Shown here: one piece after another, positions 1 to 4,589 of the stretch
Numbering within the stretch: the first letter of the stretch is position 1
Layout of the letters: every line of letters starts with the position of its first letter
Assembly (NCBI GenBank): GCA_014381165.1
Contig: JACMIM010000196.1
Span: forward strand, 1-9,110
Length of the DNA: 9,110 nucleotides
DNA from: Roseiflexaceae bacterium
GTDB lineage: Bacteria; Chloroflexota; Chloroflexia; Chloroflexales; Roseiflexaceae
Reading direction: 5' to 3'
Translations under genes and position numbers: made by a program
Notes under the pieces: generated by a model
Databases searched by the model: none
Told to the model about the DNA's origin: nothing
What the model saw: only the letters and a program-made list of their open reading frames with translations

Positions 1-1277
1 TCGGCGATGGTCATCGCGCCAGAAGCGCTGGACAGGCTGGTTGATTCACCCAGCCGAAGGTTGATTTTGGTGATGGTGCCGGCGAATGGCGCAACGAGTG
101 TCGTTTGCTCCTGCGAACGTTGCGCCTGCTTCAGCGCAGCCTCGGCGCGGGCGATGCCGGCCTCTGAAATCGCCAACTGGCTGGGCGTGGCGCTGGCACG
201 CAGCTTGTCAAGCGCAGCCTGGGCCGATTCGACTCCAGCGCGCGATGCTTCCACACTGCCTGTGCGGTTGGTACCCGTCAGGCGGTTTAGCTCGGCTTGC
301 GCCGTCTGCACCTGGGCGCGCGCATCCGCCAGGCTGTCGCCGCTGGTGTTTTGGGCGGCGCGCACATCGGCCTCGCGGGCGGCCAGTGTGGTAATCTCCT
401 GCTGCTTGGCATCCTCGTAGGCGATCTGCGCCTGCTTGAGGCCAGTGTCAGCATCGTCCATTGCGCGCTTGGCGGTGGCCTCCTGGTCGAGTGCCGCCTG
501 GTCGATGGTTAGTCCGAAGCGGGCTAGCTCGCCTTCCAACCGGCGGTTATCGCCATAGATACGCGAGAACTCGTCCTGGGCGTTGCGCAGCGCGTTGGCC
601 GAGGTCTCGACATCTAGCCGGGCGCGCTCCTTCGTGGCCGATACCTGCGTGCGGGCCTGTTCCAAGTTGGCCTGGGCCTGTTGAACGCTGGTATCGCTGG
701 CCTCGCCCCGCTCCAGCCGGGCCAGGCGGGCACGGGCGGATTCGAGGTTGGCGCGCGCGGCGTTGACATCGGCCTGGGTGACGCTGCCGGAAGTCTGCGC
801 GAGTTGGCCCTGGGCCTGGGCCACCTGGGCCTGGGCCTGGGCGATCTCCTCGGCGGACGATCCGGCAAGCAGCGCGTCATAATCGGCGCGGGCCTGCTTC
901 AGGTCGGCCTCGGCGCTCACCACACTCAGTTCAAGGTCGGCGGCATCGAGCCGGGCGAGTGGCGCACCAGCCGCTACCTGCTGGCCCTCGCGCACCAGAA
1001 TCTCGGTGACATTGCCCGCGCCGACAAACTGAATATTCGATTCAGCCATTGGTTCGATATTGCCGGTGGCATTCACCGAAGCGTCAATCGGCCCGCTGAC
1101 CACATCTTGCTGCGCCCAATTCGCGGCGGCCGCCTGCGCAGCTGCTCCCTGAGTGGCGTTTTGGGCAAAAAGTACGCCAGCCACACACAGGCCAACCAAC
1201 GCAAGAATGACCACCGCCCAAATAATCCATCTTCGCCTGCCGCGCTCTGAGCGGCGCGCTCCTGCGACTGTCGCCAT
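1..1277 (-). CDS. HlyD/MacA-family membrane fusion protein (adaptor subunit of an efflux or ABC export system), C-terminus cut by the window edge
   Basis: My reverse-strand translation gives an unbroken 425-codon frame that runs off the left edge. It has a short basic N-terminus (RRSERGRRR), one hydrophobic anchor at about residues 17-38, and a first biotinyl-lipoyl half at about 80-112 (GNVTEILVREGQQVAAGAPL). A very long Ala/Gln-rich coiled-coil hairpin follows at about 115-392, then the second lipoyl half begins (TTLVAPFAGTITKINLRLGE). That order is the signature of periplasmic adaptors that link an inner-membrane transporter to an outer duct or substrate. The hairpin is longer than in typical MacA. 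The ATG at 1275-1277 is preceded by GAGGAG with an 8-nt gap. The transporter partner, often a MacB-like ATPase/permease, would lie beyond position 1. The family call is firm. The substrate cannot be inferred. Confidence 0.9.
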   Translation of the reverse strand, partial: MATVAGARRSERGRRRWIIWAVVILALVGLCVAGVLFAQNATQGAAAQAAAANWAQQDVVSGPIDASVNATGNIEPMAESNIQFVGAGNVTEILVREGQQVAAGAPLARLDAADLELSVVSAEADLKQARADYDALLAGSSAEEIAQAQAQVAQAQGQLAQTSGSVTQADVNAARANLESARARLARLERGEASDTSVQQAQANLEQARTQVSATKERARLDVETSANALRNAQDEFSRIYGDNRRLEGELARFGLTIDQAALDQEATAKRAMDDADTGLKQAQIAYEDAKQQEITTLAAREADVRAAQNTSGDSLADARAQVQTAQAELNRLTGTNRTGSVEASRAGVESAQAALDKLRASATPSQLAISEAGIARAEAALKQAQRSQEQTTLVAPFAGTITKINLRLGESTSLSSASGAMTIA

Positions 1278-1620
1278 GAGTGTCACTCCTCTACACACTG
1301 CCGTCAACTAGACGTTATTATGGCCGGTCTGCGCACACCTGGCATCAAACCAAGGTACGATCCGTCGTCTATACTTTCGTCATCGGTCTCTAATCTACGG
1401 TCTGCGGCGGGCCTGAGATGTTTCGCCCATGCGCCTCGTGAACTACGACGCTCAATGGTTGTAATTGTTGCATGGGCAGCACAACGCCGGGGTTTGGGGC
1501 GTTGCCTCCGCGAGAATCCCCCTCTCACTTGATCAATTCCGTAGAACTACGCTACAGCCATAAGTGTAACGGACAACTGTTGTCGAATATTGACAGACGT
1601 GTGACGAATCTGTGGCGGGA
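1278..1620. other. Divergent intergenic region, mostly without recognisable genes
   Basis: This stretch separates the adaptor gene (leftward) from rseP (rightward). Short open frames exist on both strands, but they lack a convincing ribosome site and show no domain-like composition. Structure seen here includes a 7-bp hairpin CAACGCC/GGCGTTG at 1482-1488 and 1498-1504 with a G-rich loop. There is a TTGATCAA palindrome near 1529. A TATACT-like hexamer lies around 1370 in an AT-richer patch (CTATACTTTCGTCATCGG) that could be a promoter or regulator site, but it has no matching -35 box. The adaptor's ribosome site (GAGGAG on the minus strand) falls within the first 20 bases. Confidence 0.5.
1572..1595. 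promoter_or_regulatory. Two overlapping palindromes, operator-like
   Basis: GACAAC-T-GTTGTC (1572-1584) has perfect 6-base arms around one base. Its right end TGTC (1581-1584) also starts a second near-palindrome, TGTC-GAATATT-GACA, ending at 1595. Overlapping dyads of this size in a divergent intergenic region fit a dimeric regulator's binding site. I do not recognise the regulator. Position relative to any start site is unknown. No regulator gene is in the window. Confidence 0.3.
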
Positions 1621-1650
1621 TGTGGCGTGTAGCACGCGCTGCGGGCGCAG

Positions 1651-1759
1651 GCGGGTTGAAACCCGCTGCTGTCATACGAAACGTGCTGAAGCACGTTGGG
1701 CGCGGTTGAACGCGCTTCAGCGCGTTTTGGCGTAGCAGCCACCGGATTTATCCGGTGGC
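1651..1759. repeat. Cluster of short perfect hairpins, likely a dispersed palindromic repeat element
   Basis: Consecutive inverted repeats pack this 109-bp segment. GCGGGTT-GA-AACCCGC is at 1651-1666, AACGTGCTGAAGCACGTT at 1680-1697, and AACGCGCTTCAGCGCGTT at 1709-1726. GCCACCGGAT-TT-ATCCGGTGGC (10-bp arms) is at 1738-1759. An alternative pairing GCGCG/CGCGC (1700-1704 with 1711-1715) competes with the third hairpin. The second and third hairpins match the same pattern, AACGYGCT-NN-AGCRCGTT. None is followed by a T-run, so a simple terminator is unlikely. Possible identities are a REP-like repeat, a small MITE or a structured 5' RNA. The rseP promoter candidate lies downstream, so the hairpins should not be in that transcript. 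Confidence 0.6.
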
Positions 1760-1808
1760 CGTGGTGGCGGCGCAAAAGTGTATGCCACACCCTATTGTCG
1801 CCAACGTT

Positions 1809-1838
1809 TTGACATGGAACATGCGTTTGGGGTACACT
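1809..1838 (+). promoter_or_regulatory. Sigma70-type promoter candidate for rseP
   Basis: A perfect -35 box TTGACA (1809-1814) is followed by an 18-bp spacer and TACACT (1833-1838), which matches TATAAT at four of six positions. Transcription would start near 1845 and give a leader of about 80 nt before the rseP start. It is the best promoter match in the intergenic region and points at the downstream operon. Confidence 0.55.
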
Positions 1839-1927
1839 ACCAGATACGCGCTCTTCACCCAAGACGCACGACGCTCAGGCTTCACCTGGCGGCCTTTCGT
1901 CTTTAGTTTGACATAAGGAGCTGTTCC

Positions 1928-3067
1928 TTGGACGGTTTTGCAAGCGGCACGTTGACCTTGATCATATTTCTTGTGATGCTGGCGCTGCTGGTGCTGGTTC
2001 ACGAGCTTGGCCACTTCCTGACCGCGCGCTGGCTCGGCATCGCCGTCGAGGAGTTTGGTATCGGCTTTCCGCCACGCGCGGTGGTGCTGTTCGAGCGCGC
2101 CGGTGTCAAGTACACGCTGAACTGGCTGCCGATCGGCGGCTTTGTGCGCTTTGGCGGCGAGGGCGATGTGCTATACGGGGCCGGCGGGAGCCTTGCAGCA
2201 GCAGCGCCCTGGAAGAAAATCCTTGTGCTGCTGGCTGGCCCGCTCATGAATTTGCTGCTGACATATGTGATCTACGCAGGGCTGATCATGGCTAATGGCA
2301 TGCCGCAGGTGGTCGATGGTGTTGCGCAGGTGCGCGACGGCGTGTTGATTACGCAGATCATCCCCGGTACGCCGGCCGAGCGGGCCGGCTTTCAGCCGAA
2401 TGACCTGCTGCTCGCCTTGGACACCCAGGCGATCGCCGAGGACGCAGGCCGCGTGCGCGCCGCCGCCGAAGCCAATACTGGTCAGGCCATTCCCGCGCTG
2501 GTCGAGCGCAATGGCCAGCAGATCACGCTTGATGTTACGCCTGGCCCCTGGACGAACCCCGACGGCGGCCAGCAGTTCCCAACCGGCTTCGGCTTTTCGT
2601 ACAGTCAGCAGCCCGAGCTGGTTTCGGTGGGCTTCTTTGGCGCGCTGATCGCCGGTGTCGAACAGACATGGAACACATTGGTCGAATTCGTGAAAGCGCT
2701 AGGCCAGCTGTTTGGCGGGCTACTCGGCTTCAATGAGCCGATTCAAGGCGGCGTGACCGGTGTGGTTGGTATGGCGCGCGGCACCGGCGAGGTGATCGAG
2801 CGCTTTGGTGCCACCGGCTTTTGGAACTGGACGGCGCTGATCAGCCTGAATCTGTTTCTGTTCAACCTGCTGCCGATTCCAGCGCTCGATGGCAGCCACA
2901 TTCTGTTCGCGCTCATCCAAATGGTGCGGCGCGGCAAGCGCATCCCGCCTGAAAGAGAGGCGCTGGTGCATGCAGTCGGCTTTGCGCTGCTGATGGGCCT
3001 GATGGTGGTCGTTACGATCTCGGATGTGGCCAATTGGATCGGCGGCGGGCCGGCGCTTGGGCAGTAG
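1928..3067 (+). CDS. rseP: RseP-type site-2 protease (intramembrane zinc metalloprotease, M50)
   Basis: RseP-type enzymes cut transmembrane substrates within the membrane, for example anti-sigma factors or remnant signal peptides. The 379-residue protein has the zinc motif HELGH at residues 25-29 in its first membrane segment. The family's GPLMNLLLT helix is at about 104-112 and one PDZ domain at about 125-205 (IIPGTPAERAGFQPNDLLL). The second catalytic motif NLLPIPALDG is at 313-322, with zinc ligand Asp321, and a final hydrophobic segment is at about 347-367. One PDZ domain and this length fit the Gram-positive/Chloroflexota form better than the two-PDZ E. coli form. The start is TTG, chosen because AAGGAG (1915-1920) lies 7 nt upstream and the frame begins just before the first helix. 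It is followed after 4 bp by the split nuclease genes. The physiological substrate is unknown. Confidence 0.95.
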   Translation: MDGFASGTLTLIIFLVMLALLVLVHELGHFLTARWLGIAVEEFGIGFPPRAVVLFERAGVKYTLNWLPIGGFVRFGGEGDVLYGAGGSLAAAAPWKKILVLLAGPLMNLLLTYVIYAGLIMANGMPQVVDGVAQVRDGVLITQIIPGTPAERAGFQPNDLLLALDTQAIAEDAGRVRAAAEANTGQAIPALVERNGQQITLDVTPGPWTNPDGGQQFPTGFGFSYSQQPELVSVGFFGALIAGVEQTWNTLVEFVKALGQLFGGLLGFNEPIQGGVTGVVGMARGTGEVIERFGATGFWNWTALISLNLFLFNLLPIPALDGSHILFALIQMVRRGKRIPPEREALVHAVGFALLMGLMVVVTISDVANWIGGGPALGQ

Positions 3068-3071
3068 CGCC

Positions 3072-3317
3072 ATGGCTCCACCGCGCCCGCCGATGATTCG
3101 CGCCAGCGAGATTGGCGAATACGTGTATTGCGCCAGGGCCTGGTGGCTGCGCCGGGTCGCTGGCATCGAGCCGGCAGGCCGGGCGCGGCGCGAGCATGGC
3201 ACGCGCCTGCACCAACGCCATGGCCGGGCTGTCGCTGGTAGTCGCCTGCTGCTTTGGCTGGTGGCCGCACTGGTTCTGGCCGCGCTGGGGCTGTTGGCGG
3301 CGGCGCAGTTTCTGTGA
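3072..3317 (+). CDS. N-terminal half of a split, membrane-tethered Cas4-like nuclease
   Basis: The 81-residue product opens with a segment typical of Cas4/DUF83 proteins (IRASEIGEYVYCARAWWLRR). Cys20 sits in the position of the first iron-sulfur ligand, and EHGTRLHQRHG (41-51) resembles the conserved helix carrying a histidine after it. Instead of continuing into the nuclease core, the chain enters a hydrophobic segment (about 59-81) and stops at a TGA. That stop overlaps the next gene's GTG start. Basic residues before the helix suggest the N-terminal part is cytoplasmic. The start could be ATG 3072, 4 bp after the rseP stop, or ATG 3093, which begins directly with the Cas4-like segment. Neither has a clear ribosome site, so coupling to rseP is likely. 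Alone it has no PD-(D/E)XK core and must act with its neighbour, if it acts at all. Confidence 0.7.
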   Translation: MAPPRPPMIRASEIGEYVYCARAWWLRRVAGIEPAGRARREHGTRLHQRHGRAVAGSRLLLWLVAALVLAALGLLAAAQFL

Positions 3318-3820
3318 TCTCGCTGGCGCTGGCGCTGCTGACGCTGGCCGTGGTGCTGCTGGTTTGGGCGCTGCGTATTCGCCAGCGCACTGGGCTGCCA
3401 TGGGCACCAGTGCGTTCGCAGGACACGCGGGGCCGTGAGCTGGAAAAGCCGCTGGTCGCCCGGCGGCTTGGGTTGACCGGCAAACCTGATTATGTGATCG
3501 AGCGGCGCGGCGCGTTGATTCCGGTGGAAGTCAAGCCTGGCCGCCAGTCGCCGGTGCCGTATGAATCCGACCTGATGCAGCTGGCGGCCTACTGTGTGCT
3601 GATCGAGGAAACCGAGGACACGCCGCCACCATATGGCCTGCTGCGCTATGCCGAGCGTACTTTTCAACTCGACTACACCCCGCAGGTGCGCGCCGAAGTA
3701 CTCGACCTGATCGACGAGATGCGCGCCGCCCTGGATCAGGCCGATTGCCAGCGCAGCCACGATGAGGCGCGGCGCTGCCAGAGCTGTGGGTTCTTCGAGG
3801 TCTGCGAGGACGCACTATAG
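3314..3820 (+). CDS. C-terminal half of a split Cas4-like PD-(D/E)XK nuclease with an N-terminal membrane helix
   Basis: Reading from the GTG within the GTGA overlap gives 168 residues. The first about 20 form a hydrophobic helix, followed by basic RIRQR, which predicts a cytoplasmic C-terminal part. The nuclease core shows Asp59 (GKPDYV), Glu72-x-Lys74 (VEVKPG), and Gln89 with Tyr93 (MQLAAYC). The C-terminal cysteines C155-x2-C158-x5-C164 have the spacing of the three distal [4Fe-4S] ligands in Cas4. Cys145 is extra. The fourth ligand is missing here but present as Cys20 of the upstream product. Cas4-family enzymes are iron-sulfur exonucleases that trim DNA ends, in CRISPR adaptation or as solo proteins. 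No cas1, cas2 or array is nearby, so CRISPR function is not supported. No ribosome site precedes the GTG, suggesting reinitiation. A single-base assembly error or a programmed -1 frameshift joining the halves cannot be excluded. Confidence 0.75.
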   Translation: MISLALALLTLAVVLLVWALRIRQRTGLPWAPVRSQDTRGRELEKPLVARRLGLTGKPDYVIERRGALIPVEVKPGRQSPVPYESDLMQLAAYCVLIEETEDTPPPYGLLRYAERTFQLDYTPQVRAEVLDLIDEMRAALDQADCQRSHDEARRCQSCGFFEVCEDAL

Positions 3821-3824
3821 CAAA

Positions 3825-3876
3825 GAACAAAGAACAGAGAACAAACAGTAGAGAACAAAGAACAGAGAACAAACAG
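3825..3876. repeat. Two perfect copies of a 24-nt A-rich direct repeat
   Basis: Copies lie at 3825-3848 and 3853-3876 with only TAGA between them. Each is itself built from GAACAAA/GAACAGA-like heptamers. The right copy ends in AAACAG (3871-3876), which can pair with CTGTTT (3886-3891) across a 9-nt loop. The repeat starts 5 bases after the nuclease stop codon. Two copies with a 4-nt gap do not make a CRISPR array. I see no protein-coding sense in it. Confidence 0.85.
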
Positions 3877-3893
3877 CAAATCTGACTGTTTCC

Positions 3894-3950
3894 TAGTCCC
3901 TAGTCCCTAGTCCCTAGTCCCTGTTCTTGGTTCCCCAGTCCCTAGTCCCC
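3894..3950. repeat. Tandem TAGTCCC heptamers with degenerate copies
   Basis: Four exact TAGTCCC units run from 3894 to 3921. After a short interruption (TGTTCTTGGTTCC), CAGTCCC and TAGTCCC recur at 3936-3949. The interruption contains GTTCTTGGTT, partly complementary to the GAACAAAGAAC-type repeat just upstream, so the two repeat types could pair in RNA. Low-complexity heptamers of this kind, as I recall, are frequent between genes in Chloroflexales genomes. Confidence 0.85.
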
Positions 3951-3972
3951 GTTCTACAGGTGAGGAAGTGCT

Positions 3973-4230
3973 ATGAGCGAGCTACCGATTATTCTGCGCG
4001 CCGACGTGATCGCGCAGGTAGAGGCGCATCTCGATGGGCGGTTGAGCCAGAGCAATCTGGCTGGCTGGGCTTTTGCCCGTTTCTACGCCGAGGAACTTGG
4101 CCAGGAAGCCTATGAGCAGGGCGCGGAGGAAGCGCTGGCCGACGCGCTCGACGTACTCATGTTTGACGATGACCCTAGCTTTGCACTTGACGAGGTCGAG
4201 CTGCGCGACCTGATTGCAAAACTTCGATGA
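3973..4230 (+). CDS. Small acidic helical protein of unknown function
   Basis: The ATG is preceded by TGAGGAAG, with GAGG 7 nt upstream, a fair ribosome site. The 85-residue product is strongly acidic and looks all-helical. It has a segment around LSQSNLAGWAFARFYAEEL (24-42), then a Glu/Ala-rich helix and FDDDPSFALDEVELRDLIAKL (about 64-84). The general shape, a helix pair followed by an Asp/Pro turn and a closing helix, recalls small hypothetical and immunity-type proteins, but that is an impression only. The stop overlaps the next start by ATGA, so the two are translationally coupled. It is flanked by heptamer repeats on the left. I do not assign a function. Confidence 0.7.
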   Translation: MSELPIILRADVIAQVEAHLDGRLSQSNLAGWAFARFYAEELGQEAYEQGAEEALADALDVLMFDDDPSFALDEVELRDLIAKLR

Positions 4231-4541
4231 AACTTAAAATCATCAATCACCCACGCATGCGCGATGTCGTCGTCGGCGACCAAGTGTATTGTCACCCGCG
4301 CCACATTTTCGCCCACGTCGTCGAGACGTTTCCCTCGGCGGTATGTGTGCGCGTCGGCACCCTGACTATCAAGCGTACCATGGAGCTTGTGCTAGCCCCG
4401 CAACTCTGGCCTGCCGACGAGATCGAGAACCTCAGCGTGTGCCGCTTCTGTGGCAGCCGCGACGGTCTGCACGACGAAGCCGCGACCGGCGTGCCTTCGC
4501 GCATCTGCGCCGACTGCCTGGCTGAAGATTCCCGGCGCTGA
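4227..4541 (+). CDS. Small protein with C-terminal Cys4 zinc-binding motif, unknown function
   Basis: The 104-residue product begins at the ATG in the ATGA overlap with the upstream gene and has no ribosome site of its own. An N-terminal beta-rich part (about 11-60, VVVGDQVYCHPRHIF then VCVRVGTLTIKRTMELVLAP) precedes a likely zinc site, C72-x2-C75 and C94-x2-C97. The intervening loop is 18 residues. Cys22 and several His residues (23, 26, 30) could add a second metal site. The fold suggests nucleic-acid or protein binding, but no family is recognised. The coupled acidic partner and the small sizes leave a toxin-antitoxin or regulator/partner role open, without direct evidence for it. The stop lies within a GCGCT-GA-AGCGC hairpin (4535-4546). 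Confidence 0.7.
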   Translation: MKLKIINHPRMRDVVVGDQVYCHPRHIFAHVVETFPSAVCVRVGTLTIKRTMELVLAPQLWPADEIENLSVCRFCGSRDGLHDEAATGVPSRICADCLAEDSRR

Positions 4542-4558
4542 AGCGCTGGCTATCGGGC

Positions 4559-4586
4559 TAACCCCTAACCCCTGATCCCTGATCCC
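4559..4586. repeat. Heptamer tandem repeat in the convergent intergenic gap
   Basis: Two TAACCCC units (4559-4572) are followed by two TGATCCC units (4573-4586). They have the same length and C-rich end as the TAGTCCC run at 3894-3950. The repeat fills most of the 48-bp gap between two convergent genes. No T-run terminator is visible, so termination for both genes may depend on the short hairpin at 4535-4546 or on Rho. Confidence 0.8.
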
Positions 4587-4589
4587 TCG

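Noticed and set aside
805..850. Short tandem GGCCTGG-like DNA repeats
   Set aside because: They encode the QAQ-rich coiled-coil of the adaptor protein and follow from its heptad composition.
681..1250. A 189-codon plus-strand open frame opposite the HlyD-type gene, with others at 7-512
   Set aside because: They are antisense to a reverse frame with clear lipoyl and coiled-coil features, and their composition is repetitive and Gly/Leu/Arg-rich, as expected of shadows in GC-rich DNA.
1307..1317. ACTAGACGTTA shared with 6248-6258, both upstream of minus-strand genes
   Set aside because: Several 11-base matches are expected by chance in 9 kb on both strands. The two contexts share nothing further.
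1533..1862. A 109-codon minus-strand open frame in the intergenic region
   Set aside because: It runs through the hairpin cluster and the rseP promoter candidate, and its sequence simply reads the palindromes. It shows no domain-like composition.
2720..3760. A 346-codon minus-strand open frame
   Set aside because: It lies antisense to rseP and the Cas4-like pair, all with conserved catalytic motifs. Its sequence is rich in Arg/Gln/Ala low-complexity runs and shows no domain.
3825..3950. Possible CRISPR array near a Cas4-like gene
   Set aside because: Only two 24-nt copies with a 4-nt spacer and then heptamers. There is no repeat-spacer regularity and no cas1 or cas2.
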